A stretch of DNA of 64,000 bases from a bacterium (GTDB lineage: Bacteria; Verrucomicrobiota; Verrucomicrobiia; Limisphaerales; UBA8199). Below the pieces are notes generated by a model, which ran no database searches, had not been told where the DNA came from, and saw nothing but the letters and a program-made list of their open reading frames with translations. Below, piece by piece: positions 1-7,571 of this stretch (positions are counted from its first letter, which is position 1; every line of letters begins with the position of its first letter). The stretch spans positions 1 to 64,000 of the forward strand of contig JAJYHY010000002.1 of assembly GCA_021784555.1 (NCBI GenBank), in the 5' to 3' direction. A program made the position numbers and the translations under genes.

Positions 1-1
1 C

Positions 2-1174
2 TTGCTTGGGAGCTTTTTCACCTTCGCGGTTGCCGGGGCGGTGGGGTCCCCCCTTCCTCCTCCACCGCCAAGGCCGGGCTTGCCCATGCTGGCAGGTCCG
101 CGCCCTGCGGCGGCGCCCACCTCCGGCCCGATCATCCAGTTCGCGGCGCCGGTTTATGATTTTGGCCGGGCGGATGCCGGTGATATTGTTAAGCACACGT
201 ACAAGTTTAAGAACACGGGCAACCAGGTATTGGTCGTCAACAATGTGCAACCTTCCTGCGGCTGCACTGCGGCGGGCCAGTGGACACGCGAGGTCAAGCC
301 AGGTGAGACCGGCACCATTCCGATACAGTTCAATAGTCGGGGCTATCGGGGCATTGTCGGCAAGACGATTACCGTCCTCAGCAACGCCAAAAACGAACCC
401 AGAAAGTACTTGATGCTTAAGGGCACCATTTGGATGCCCATCGACGTCTTTCCCACGTACCCCGTGCTCTCCGTCACACCCGAACAGCCCGCCAGCTCAA
501 AAGTCGTCACCATCACCAACAACACCGAGGGGCCGGTGGCGGTCTTTGCCCCGGCGGTGAACAATCCCGGGTTGCAGGTTGAGTTGAGGACCAACCAGGT
601 CGGCAAGGCCTACGAGTTGGTGGTTTCCCCCGCCAAGCCGCTGCCCAAGAGCAGTCTCCGCGGCCAGATCACATTGCGAACTTCCCTGCCTAAGCTGCCG
701 GAACTGACGATCACCGCATTCTTGAATTACCAGCCGCTGATTCAGGTTTGGCCCTCCGGCGTCTTTCTGCCTCCCGGGCCGCTCCCAGGCAAGTATGTCT
801 CCACTTTGACCTTCTTCAATCACAGCACCAATGCCCTCACTCTCTCGGACCCGGTGCTGAGCGGGCCCGATGGCAAAGTCCGGAACGTTAAAGTGGCTCT
901 CAACCAGATTCAGCCTGGCCGCTTTTTCAACGTGAAGCTTACCTTCCCGGAAGGCTTCCAAGTGGCCCAGAATGAGACCTACACCTTCAGTATCAAGTCG
1001 AACAAGCCCGCGGAGCCGGAAATCACGCTGCCCCTCCATCAGTTCGTTCGCCCGACACTCAGACCTGCTCCCTACGTGCCCGTCCTCCCCAAAGTCTCTC
1101 CGCACAAGCCGGTGGTCTCCCCGCACAGGCCGGTGCCGGCCTCGCTGTTTCCGCCGGCCTCCTCGGCCAAATGA
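2..1174 (+). CDS. DUF1573 domain secreted protein (5' end probably outside window)
   Basis: The frame is open from the first bases and uses TTG at position 2 only because the window begins there; the hydrophobic leader (GSFFTFAVAGAVG) looks like the tail of a signal peptide, so the true start is probably upstream. A DUF1573 beta-sandwich domain covers about residues 45-145 (VYDFGRADAGD, then PSCGCT, then the PGETG turn), the ASPM/HYDIN-like fold usually found on exported proteins. The remainder holds further Ig-like beta segments, and the C-terminus (about 355-385) is rich in Pro/Val/His. It is 14 bp upstream of a rhodanese gene and a MauE-like gene, an arrangement that suggests an envelope redox or sulfur function; that role is inference. 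The exact biochemical function of DUF1573 is unknown. Confidence 0.8.
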   Translation: MLGSFFTFAVAGAVGSPLPPPPPRPGLPMLAGPRPAAAPTSGPIIQFAAPVYDFGRADAGDIVKHTYKFKNTGNQVLVVNNVQPSCGCTAAGQWTREVKPGETGTIPIQFNSRGYRGIVGKTITVLSNAKNEPRKYLMLKGTIWMPIDVFPTYPVLSVTPEQPASSKVVTITNNTEGPVAVFAPAVNNPGLQVELRTNQVGKAYELVVSPAKPLPKSSLRGQITLRTSLPKLPELTITAFLNYQPLIQVWPSGVFLPPGPLPGKYVSTLTFFNHSTNALTLSDPVLSGPDGKVRNVKVALNQIQPGRFFNVKLTFPEGFQVAQNETYTFSIKSNKPAEPEITLPLHQFVRPTLRPAPYVPVLPKVSPHKPVVSPHRPVPASLFPPASSAK

Positions 1175-1188
1175 GCTGACCTGGCGCC

Positions 1189-1809
1189 TTGGAACGTCAA
1201 CGCCAATTGCGCGGAATCCTGCTGGAGAGCCTGCTCATCGCGGCGGCGGGGGCGGGCTTGGCGTTCGCCGCCAATGCCCTCTCCCCGCGCGGTTTGAAGC
1301 TGGCCAGAGATTACTTCCCTGAATCACCGGCGGCGGCCGTCGCACTCCAGCGCCAGGCGATTGCCGGAACCAATGCCCCTTCGCCGGCTCAAGAGGCAAC
1401 GGCGGCGGTGAAGGCGGAGGGCTTCCACGCGATCGGCACGGCGCAGGTGAAAGGCCTGGTGAACGATCCCGGGCGGGAGGAGGGGCTGATCCTGATTTTG
1501 GATGCCCGCGGGCCCAAGGAATTCGAGGCCGGCCACGTCCCTGGTGCTCATGAATTCTATTACTATGCGCCTGAAAACTATCTGCCGACCGTGCTGCCCT
1601 TGTGCCAGATAGCCCGGCAGATTGTGGTGTATTGCAACGGCGGTCAATGCGAGGACAGCCGCTTTGCCGCCGTCTTTCTGCGCGACAGTGCCGACGTGCC
1701 GGCCGCCAAGCTCTACGTCTATGTGGGCGGGATGACGGCGTGGCGAACCAATGGGCTGCCTGTCGAAGTGGGAGATCCCGACAGCGGCAATGCACCTGGG
1801 TCCAACTGA
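1189..1809 (+). CDS. membrane-anchored rhodanese-like sulfurtransferase
   Basis: The predicted protein is 206 aa and starts with TTG (MERQRQLRG), directly followed by a hydrophobic segment (about residues 9-28) that should anchor it in the membrane. Residues about 85-200 form a rhodanese domain: DARGPKEFEAGHVPGA, then the active-site loop VVYCNGGQCEDS with the catalytic Cys, then YVYVGGMTAWRTNGLPVE. The active loop is CNGGQCED rather than the classic CxxGxR, so sulfur donor and acceptor cannot be told. Position between the DUF1573 gene and the MauE-like gene suggests one transcription unit concerned with thiol or sulfur handling at the membrane. Confidence 0.85.
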   Translation: MERQRQLRGILLESLLIAAAGAGLAFAANALSPRGLKLARDYFPESPAAAVALQRQAIAGTNAPSPAQEATAAVKAEGFHAIGTAQVKGLVNDPGREEGLILILDARGPKEFEAGHVPGAHEFYYYAPENYLPTVLPLCQIARQIVVYCNGGQCEDSRFAAVFLRDSADVPAAKLYVYVGGMTAWRTNGLPVEVGDPDSGNAPGSN

Positions 1810-1906
1810 CCAAGCTTGCCATGGAATCTAAACCAAATCAACGATGGCCGGTGGTGGAGGGCGCATCCCGGCAGCGCCCACGAGAAGGAGACGAAGCGGG
1901 CGCCCC

Positions 1907-1938
1907 AATCGCAAATCGCAAATCGCAAATCGCAAATC
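1907..1938. repeat. 7-bp tandem repeat (AATCGCA units)
   Basis: Four to five consecutive copies of a heptamer reading AATCGCA lie between the rhodanese stop codon and the hydrophobic part of the MauE-like gene. The same heptamer recurs at 56508-56542, also in non-coding sequence. It is open in the frame of the downstream gene but translates to low-complexity residues, so the downstream start is placed after it. Confidence 0.75.
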
Positions 1939-1985
1939 AAAACAACCAACCCCCCGTTCCCGCCGACCGCAGGCGTACCGCCTCA

Positions 1986-2504
1986 ATGCGCCCGGTGGTT
2001 GACGGCCTGAGCATCCTGGCGCGGTGGTTGGTCGGGGGGCTGTTCGTCTGTATGGGGCTGAGCAAGGCGCTGCATCCCGTTGAGTTTCTGAAGCTGCTGC
2101 GACAGTACCAACTTGTCAACGACCCCTTTCTGCTCAACTCCATCGCCGCCACGCTCCCGTGGTTTGAGGTCTTTTGCGGCCTGCTTCTGGTCGCGGGCAT
2201 CGCGGTGCGAGGTTCGGCTTTGGTCATTCTTGCAATGCTCGTCCCATTTACGGTAGTGGTCATCGAGCGCGCCCTGGCAATTTCCGCCGCCCAGAGCCTC
2301 GCGTTTTGCGCGGTCAGGTTTGACTGTGGGTGCGGCACTGGAGAGGTCTTCATTTGTCAGAAGATCTTCGAAAACACCTCCCTCATCCTCCTCTCAGCGT
2401 GGCTCCTCGCCGGATATGGGCGGCGGCTGTCGCTACGCTTCAGCCTCTTTGGCCAGGACACCTTGCGACGGGCTCCAGCCGCAACTATAAATGAAGATGC
2501 TTGA
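1986..2504 (+). CDS. MauE/DoxX-family membrane protein
   Basis: From the ATG at 1986 the product is 172 aa with four predicted membrane helices: LARWLVGGLFVCMGL, FEVFCGLLLVAGIAV, ALVILAMLVPFTVVV and SLILLSAWLLAGY. The GLSKALHP segment after helix 1 and the Cys-rich loop DCGCGTGEVFICQK between helices 3 and 4 match the MauE/DoxX-like family, which is linked to membrane thiol/electron transfer. An in-frame ATG at 1821 would add 55 residues translated from a heptamer repeat, so I prefer 1986. It follows the rhodanese gene, which fits a shared redox role, but the substrate is unknown. Confidence 0.75.
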   Translation: MRPVVDGLSILARWLVGGLFVCMGLSKALHPVEFLKLLRQYQLVNDPFLLNSIAATLPWFEVFCGLLLVAGIAVRGSALVILAMLVPFTVVVIERALAISAAQSLAFCAVRFDCGCGTGEVFICQKIFENTSLILLSAWLLAGYGRRLSLRFSLFGQDTLRRAPAATINEDA

Positions 2505-3306
2505 AACAAAACTCTTGGCGGGCGTCGCCAGCGTGGCGGCGGTCATGTGGATAATGCAGGGATGCACAACCGTGCCGGTAACGGGCCGGGAGGAGTTGAA
2601 CTTCGTGCCGAGCGGGGAGGAAACGCAACTGGGCATAACGAGCTTCGACAAACTCAAGGCGAGCACTCCGATCAACCACGATCCGGCCATCAACGCCATG
2701 GTGCAGCGTGTGGGCTGGCGAATCGCCGCGGTTGCCAGCAACGACTTGCCCAATGCCAAATGGGAGTTCGTGGTGTTCGAGAGCAAGGAAGCCAACGCTT
2801 TCTGCCTTCCTGGGGGCAAAGTCGGCGTATATACTGGCATTCTGCCCATCGCTCAGAACGACGCGGGCCTGGCAACCGTCCTGGGCCACGAGATTGGGCA
2901 CGCGGTTGCCCACCACGGGGCCTCTCGAATGAGTCAGGCCATGCTCGTTCAGGCGGGTGGTCAAGTCCTGGGTGCGACCCTCGGAGCGAGTCGGTTCTCC
3001 AAATACCAAGCCGCGGTCCTGGCCGCCTACGGGCTGGGGGCGCAGGTGGGCGTGGAGCTGCCCTACGACCGCGAGCAGGAATCCGAGGCAGACCATATCG
3101 GCTTGGTCTATATGGCTCGGGCCGGATATGACCCGCGGGAGGCGATTGCTTTCTGGCAAAGATTCATGAAGTTCAGCCAGGAGCAGGGAGCCAATCACAC
3201 GCCGGCCTTCCTCCGGACGCATCCCCTGGATGAACAGCGCATTCAGCAACTGCGCCAATGGCTCCCAGAGGCGGAGGCTGCCTTTGCCAAGAGCAAACTT
3301 CGTTGA
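2491..3306 (+). CDS. M48-family zinc metallopeptidase, lipoprotein
   Basis: The protein is 271 aa. It starts with a short signal ending in a lipobox-like MQGC (about residues 20-30), so it is probably a lipoprotein. The zinc site is plain: GHEIGHAVAHHGASRM (HExxH) near residue 132 and the third ligand in EQESEADHIGL near residue 198. Length and motif spacing match short periplasmic M48 proteases related to the BepA/LoiP group. The gene overlaps the MauE-like ORF by 14 bp, suggesting cotranscription. A role in outer-membrane protein quality control is inferred from the family. Confidence 0.9.
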   Translation: MKMLETKLLAGVASVAAVMWIMQGCTTVPVTGREELNFVPSGEETQLGITSFDKLKASTPINHDPAINAMVQRVGWRIAAVASNDLPNAKWEFVVFESKEANAFCLPGGKVGVYTGILPIAQNDAGLATVLGHEIGHAVAHHGASRMSQAMLVQAGGQVLGATLGASRFSKYQAAVLAAYGLGAQVGVELPYDREQESEADHIGLVYMARAGYDPREAIAFWQRFMKFSQEQGANHTPAFLRTHPLDEQRIQQLRQWLPEAEAAFAKSKLR

Positions 3307-3374
3307 ACACCCCACGCCATACCAATTCAGGCGACTTCAGGAGCCATGGGCGCCGCCAAGGCTGACCGATTCGA

Positions 3375-3426
3375 TGTCCCAGGTGGGACAAACAATTGCC
3401 CCTTCTAAAATGTCCCACCTGGGACA
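3375..3426. repeat. pair of 16-bp inverted TGTCCCA..TGGGACA sites
   Basis: Positions 3375-3390 read TGTCCCAGGTGGGACA and 3411-3426 read its exact reverse complement. The sites are 20 bp apart and lie between two convergent genes. Each is also nearly self-complementary. No T-run follows on either strand, so a simple intrinsic terminator is not obvious; a paired operator or a mobile palindrome are alternatives. Confidence 0.7.
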
Positions 3427-3476
3427 AAAAACGCTTTGCAAGAGGGAATACGCTACGGATTTGTGAAGCTAAACAC

Positions 3477-6071
3477 TTAGCGCCCGCGGCCCCCCCGGCC
3501 TGCAGGATTCTGTCCGCCGTCGGATTCACCCCCCTCAAACCTCTCACCTCGGGCGCCGCCTCCTCCTCTGAATATCGGGGTGCGAAACTCCTGGACTTGC
3601 GGCGGAGCGGGTTCGAAGCCGCGAGCCTGGCCTACGCCCCTCGACGGGAAGCGCGGCTCAAAACGCGGTCTCGACCAGCCTGGTTCGAATTCGGGTTGTT
3701 CGCGGGGGCCAAAGCTTTCGCGGCCTCCACCCCTCAACCGGCCAAAGAAGCCGCCGCTGGCCGGCTCGGGAACGAACCGAGGTCCCCTCATCGGGCCCGC
3801 CGGCGGGTGAAACACATTCCGCACTCGCCCCGGTTCTCCCGCGACCAGGTTTCCAGTCCTGGAATTGTATGCGCGCCCGTAGTACCCTCGGCTCAAAGGT
3901 CTAGGTTGCAATCCCCGGGTCATGCCTCCCAATGGGCTAGGCGCCGGATGATAAATGTCCAGAGAGGTTCGATCGAAATCGCGCCGTCGGTGTTCGGCGA
4001 TTTCCTGGCGGGCAAAGCCGCGACCAGGGCGGTGAAAGGGGCCCCAGCGCGGTCGCGGAGGGTGCCAGGCCAGCCAATGATGATGGAAATCGTGGAAATA
4101 GTAATACCCGCGCGGCCAGCCGAAGCCGACGCCAAAGCACCAGCCGGACCACGGGGTCCAGAACGGGTCCCATCCAAAGCCCCAGGTTCCCGGCCAGCCG
4201 AACCAGACGGTATCGACCCAAGGCGGATAATAGTACCCGGTGCCATAAACCACCACGCCGTAGGGCGCCACGACCGTACCCAAATACCCCGGCGTGTAGC
4301 CCGCGTAGATGATTTCGGGAGCCGTATTATAGACGCGAACGTAGGTGACATAATGCACCGGGCACGAAGGAGGGATGGAGTAGATAACCGCCGGCACCGA
4401 TGCCGCCACGACCCACGGGCCGGCAACCGAGGTGGCCACGTACCAAACCCCATCTTCGCAGGCGTACCACGAATGCGGGTCCACCTCGATGATTGGAACG
4501 CTGCTATTGGCCACATAGAAAAGCGGCGTGCCGGCAATGGCGACAAGCTGCGGCGCTCCATCGATTTGGGGCGCTGGGATTTGGGCGTTTTTCGCCACCG
4601 CCGTCGTCCTGGGAATGCCATTGGCTATCACGGCCTCTTTTGCCTGCGCGGTTCCAGGGATGCTCGCCTTGACATTTTCCTTTGGGCTGGTGTCGGGGAT
4701 GCGAGCGAAATCGCCGGGCAACTCATTGCCCGCAACGAACTGCCATGGTCCCTTGAAGGAGGGAGCGCGATACCAACGCCCGGAGATAAGGACGTAGGTC
4801 TGCTGATCGGTCAGCAGCTTGAAGACGTTCCCCGTCGTGTTGGTGACATAGAGCAGGGCGGTCCCTGGAATTGGAACAAAATCCGGCTCACCGTCAAAAG
4901 TGATAAGCTCGGTCGGTCTTGTGGCCACAAAAACGAGCGGGGCGGTTGAATCACTGAGCTTTGGCGTCAGTTGTGTCGCGGGGTTTGGCTGGCCCTCCAG
5001 CAGGTCCACTTCGCCGGAAAAACGGTTCTCCGCGGCTGCGGCGCCGGGCGGGGGGGCGCCTGCTCGCCAAGGACCTTCCAGGGCTGGCGCCTGCATATAG
5101 CCGTTGAGGACGTGGAGGTAAAAACTTCCGGATTTGCGGTCTTTCAGAAGCAACACGCGGGTGTTGATCACGCGGTCCAGGCCAGCGCCCGGCACCGGCT
5201 CGTAAGCGGGTGTGCCCTCAATTGAGACCAGGATTGAGGGCTGGTTGGCGAAGGTGATTTGCGGCGGGGCATTGTCGAGAGGTTGGGCATTGGCGCTCTG
5301 CTGTTGCTTGTTGGCGGCCAGATTCCCCTGAAGGCTGTCTAGAGAATAAACCTGGGCTTGCTTTCCAAGGGCTCCCTGGAGCATGGCACGATAAGACTGC
5401 GCCTTCTCCGGTTGCGAAGGAAACTCGACGGCGACGATCCGCGGCTTTTCAACGCTTACGGTGCGGTTGGAGGAGTTGACGGAGGCCGCTCCTTGAAAAG
5501 CGATCAGCCCGAACACGGCCTGTGGTTGGCCGGCCGCCTGGACCGAAACACCACTGCGGGCGGTGAGCGTATGGCCGTCCCAGGATTCGATCTGAGGCTG
5601 ATAAATGGTGTTGGTCGTATTGGCCTGGACGAAGACTCGCGGCCAGTCATAAGCGCCGTGGGCCGGCTGCTCAGCGGCGTAGTCGGAGGCCGGTTCGGCC
5701 GCATACGAAGCCGGCCCGGCATAGGTGTTATCGTTGTTGTAATTGTAATCGGGAACGCTCTCCATCTCCGCGCCATATTGATCGCGGTAATAATCCTTGC
5801 TCGCGCAGCCCGCCAAGACAACCACCAGCCCCAACAAGGCCAGAATTCCAGCTTGGCGCAGTCCACGGCCACCCTCTGCGGCGATTTGTAGCTGCCCCGG
5901 CGCGGAGGCCATCGTCCGCGACTGCGGCTCTCCGGGGAGGCGGACGAGGGCGTCCGCGCTGCTATCCCATGCGTCCAGCGGCTTGACCTGAGCAGTTAGG
6001 GCGGTTCTACTCGGAAGGCCAACACGCTCACCGGCGTTTTTCCGCCGGCACCATGGATTTATGAGTTTCAT
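3477..6071 (-). CDS. large lipoprotein with repeated beta modules and Gly/Arg/Tyr-rich C-terminus
   Basis: The frame is 864 codons from ATG 6071, which overlaps the upstream gene by ATGA. The lipoprotein signal does not come first: a hydrophobic stretch and lipobox (LLGLVVVLAGC) lie about residues 74-92, after roughly 50 residues encoded partly by a palindromic repeat (5888-5999). The working start may therefore be an internal codon such as ATG 5912. The body has repeated modules with P-AY(E/V)P or PLFYVAN and GPW motifs (RWYRAPSFKGPWQFV, VWYVATSVAGPWVV), then a Tyr/Trp/Gly-rich region (TGYYYPPWVDTVWFGW) and a long Arg/Gly/Pro-rich tail. Similar proteins are often annotated as carbohydrate-binding family V/XII-like. 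The substrate is unknown. Confidence 0.7.
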   Translation of the reverse strand: MKLINPWCRRKNAGERVGLPSRTALTAQVKPLDAWDSSADALVRLPGEPQSRTMASAPGQLQIAAEGGRGLRQAGILALLGLVVVLAGCASKDYYRDQYGAEMESVPDYNYNNDNTYAGPASYAAEPASDYAAEQPAHGAYDWPRVFVQANTTNTIYQPQIESWDGHTLTARSGVSVQAAGQPQAVFGLIAFQGAASVNSSNRTVSVEKPRIVAVEFPSQPEKAQSYRAMLQGALGKQAQVYSLDSLQGNLAANKQQQSANAQPLDNAPPQITFANQPSILVSIEGTPAYEPVPGAGLDRVINTRVLLLKDRKSGSFYLHVLNGYMQAPALEGPWRAGAPPPGAAAAENRFSGEVDLLEGQPNPATQLTPKLSDSTAPLVFVATRPTELITFDGEPDFVPIPGTALLYVTNTTGNVFKLLTDQQTYVLISGRWYRAPSFKGPWQFVAGNELPGDFARIPDTSPKENVKASIPGTAQAKEAVIANGIPRTTAVAKNAQIPAPQIDGAPQLVAIAGTPLFYVANSSVPIIEVDPHSWYACEDGVWYVATSVAGPWVVAASVPAVIYSIPPSCPVHYVTYVRVYNTAPEIIYAGYTPGYLGTVVAPYGVVVYGTGYYYPPWVDTVWFGWPGTWGFGWDPFWTPWSGWCFGVGFGWPRGYYYFHDFHHHWLAWHPPRPRWGPFHRPGRGFARQEIAEHRRRDFDRTSLDIYHPAPSPLGGMTRGLQPRPLSRGYYGRAYNSRTGNLVAGEPGRVRNVFHPPAGPMRGPRFVPEPASGGFFGRLRGGGRESFGPREQPEFEPGWSRPRFEPRFPSRGVGQARGFEPAPPQVQEFRTPIFRGGGGARGERFEGGESDGGQNPAGRGGRGR
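5888..5999. repeat. palindromic repeat element, family A copy 1 (inside a CDS)
   Basis: This element has imperfect terminal inverted repeats (GTAGCTGCCCCGG at the left, CCTGAGCAGTTAG at the right) around two GC-rich hairpins built from GCGGACG/CGTCCGC stems. The same layout recurs at 52963-53090 and 62722-62852. This copy lies at the 5' end of the minus-strand lipoprotein gene, where it is translated into low-complexity residues. Confidence 0.8.
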
Positions 6072-6463
6072 TTGAACTTAATGGCTACACCAACAATCTC
6101 CCTTGAGACATCCTCGCTCGCCCCATCCGGTCCCCACCAGTAGTCCATGTAAACCACTGGAACAACCTCAGTGCGGTCTGTGGCGATAAACACCGCTTCC
6201 GCGCCAAACCTGGCCGCCGCTCGCCTGAGCCGTTCTTCCAGTTTCTGCTCAGGCGGGTTGCCATGGACGATGAGCAGAACCTCGCCCAAGGCCTCCTTCG
6301 GGCGTTTGGGCTCGCTTTGCAAGACCCGGACGTTGGCAGGATTAGTGGGGGGATACTGCGGAGAGCCGAGATAGCGGTGCGCGGTCTCTGAGATGCTCGC
6401 GCAACCGGACAACGTCAACCCCGCCAACAGAAGCACACCCAACGAGATTCCGTTCGATTTCAT
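6068..6463 (-). CDS. small lipoprotein, unknown function
   Basis: A 131-aa product with a clear lipoprotein signal: MKSNG, a hydrophobic core (ISLGVLLLAGLTL) and the lipobox LSGC at about residues 17-20. The mature part contains EVLLIVHGNPPEQKLEERLRR and FGAEAVFIATDRTEV, a mixed alpha/beta pattern, and ends VGVAIKFK. I do not recognise a named domain. Its stop overlaps the start of the large lipoprotein gene by ATGA, so the two were probably one operon before the repeat entered the downstream gene. Confidence 0.7.
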   Translation of the reverse strand: MKSNGISLGVLLLAGLTLSGCASISETAHRYLGSPQYPPTNPANVRVLQSEPKRPKEALGEVLLIVHGNPPEQKLEERLRRAAARFGAEAVFIATDRTEVVPVVYMDYWWGPDGASEDVSREIVGVAIKFK

Positions 6464-6474
6464 ATTCTACGCCT

Positions 6475-7188
6475 ATTTGCCACCAGCCGAATCCCGCCTT
6501 TACATTAAGCGCGACCCTGGCCTTTGTCCACTCCGCCGAGCGCCAACCCAGCCGCTGCCTGGGTCTGGCCAAGAACCCGGTGCTCATCGACAAGCTGGGA
6601 GGGGCGCTGGCGCTGGCCCGCGCGCGGCACTGTCTGACGGGGGCCGGCAGCGTGCGTGAGTTCACCGAGTTTGGGTATCGGACGCAGGAGAGTTGGAGCC
6701 GGGAGCGGCGGGTCATTGGCAAGGCGGAGATAATGAGTCAAGGGGAGAATCCCCGTTTTGTGGTGACCAACCTGCCGGCCAACGGGTTCAAGGACCAAGC
6801 CGACAAAGGCCGTTTCCGCCCGGCCCGGCTCTACGAAGAACTCTATTGCGCCCGCGGGGACATGGAGAACAAGCTCAAGCAGCAGGTGTTGGATTTGCAC
6901 GCCGACCGGATGAGCACGCACCACCTGGCCAGCAACCAGTTCCGGCTGTGGGAGTCGATGTTTGCGTATCTGTTGTTGGAGCGGCTGCGCACGGAGGGGT
7001 TGACGGGCACCGAACTGGAGCGGGCCACGGCCGGGAGTGTGCGCTTGAAGCTCTTGAAGATTGCCGCGCAGGTGCGCATCAGCGTGCGGCGGGTTTACGT
7101 GCAGATGAGCAGCGCCTTCCCCTTGCAAGCACTCTTTGCCCTTTGCCATCGGAGGCTGATGCGCTTGGCGGCCGCGGCGGCCGGATGA
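6475..7188 (+). pseudogene. IS1380-family transposase, C-terminal remnant
   Basis: The conceptual translation is the C-terminal half of an IS1380-type DDE transposase: NPVLIDKLGGALALARARH, TQESWSRERRVIGKAE, FVVTNLPANGF, then ELYCARGDMENKLKQQVLDL, DRMSTHHLASNQFRLWE and an Arg-rich end. The YCARGDMEN..K block holds the last catalytic Glu region. The N-terminal half (about 200 residues and the first catalytic Asp) is absent, with sequence upstream of 6475 unrelated, so this is a truncated, non-functional insertion. It lies beside a MITE and two damaged genes. Confidence 0.85.
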
Positions 7189-7381
7189 GGCGGGCCAACA
7201 ACCATTAAGCCGGGGTGGGGAGACGGAGGAGGTATGTACAGGACCTCTCTTTCTGATTGACTTCATGGCCCTTGAGCCGCCGTATTGGTCCCGACGCGCC
7301 AAAAAGCTCCGCTGGCATCCAATTTTGCTCTCAAAATCGGCTCCCGCGCCAAAAATCGAAGGGGTCTATGAAATATGCGGG

Positions 7382-7531
7382 CTAGTATTACCCTGTTAAG
7401 TTATAAACGTGCCGATGTGGTCAGAGAGCCTGTAAACATTGATAAGAACCGCGATTTCGTGAGGTTTTCGTGCGACATTGAGACCGATGGAATTTCCTCG
7501 GTTTTCGAGCGACTTAACAGAGTAATACTAG
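7382..7531. mobile_element. 150-bp MITE-like element with 20-bp terminal inverted repeats
   Basis: The left end 7382-7401 begins CTAGTATTACCCTGTTAAGT and the right end 7512-7531 is its reverse complement with one mismatch. The interior is AT-richer than the surroundings and has no credible reading frame. It abuts the downstream end of the IS1380 remnant. A terminal CTAG is present at both ends and may be part of the repeat or a target duplication. Confidence 0.85.
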
Positions 7532-7571
7532 GTGGGCTGACATCGCGCCCAAGCTGGCGAATCTCCCGGAA

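Noticed and set aside
3396..4949. Long plus-strand frame opposite the large lipoprotein gene
   Set aside because: Its translation is basic and low-complexity, as expected for the antisense of a GC-rich gene with Tyr/Gly-rich modules; the minus-strand frame has a lipobox and repeated motifs.
6505..7302. Minus-strand frame over the transposase remnant
   Set aside because: The plus strand carries unmistakable IS1380 transposase motifs; the minus frame is its shadow.
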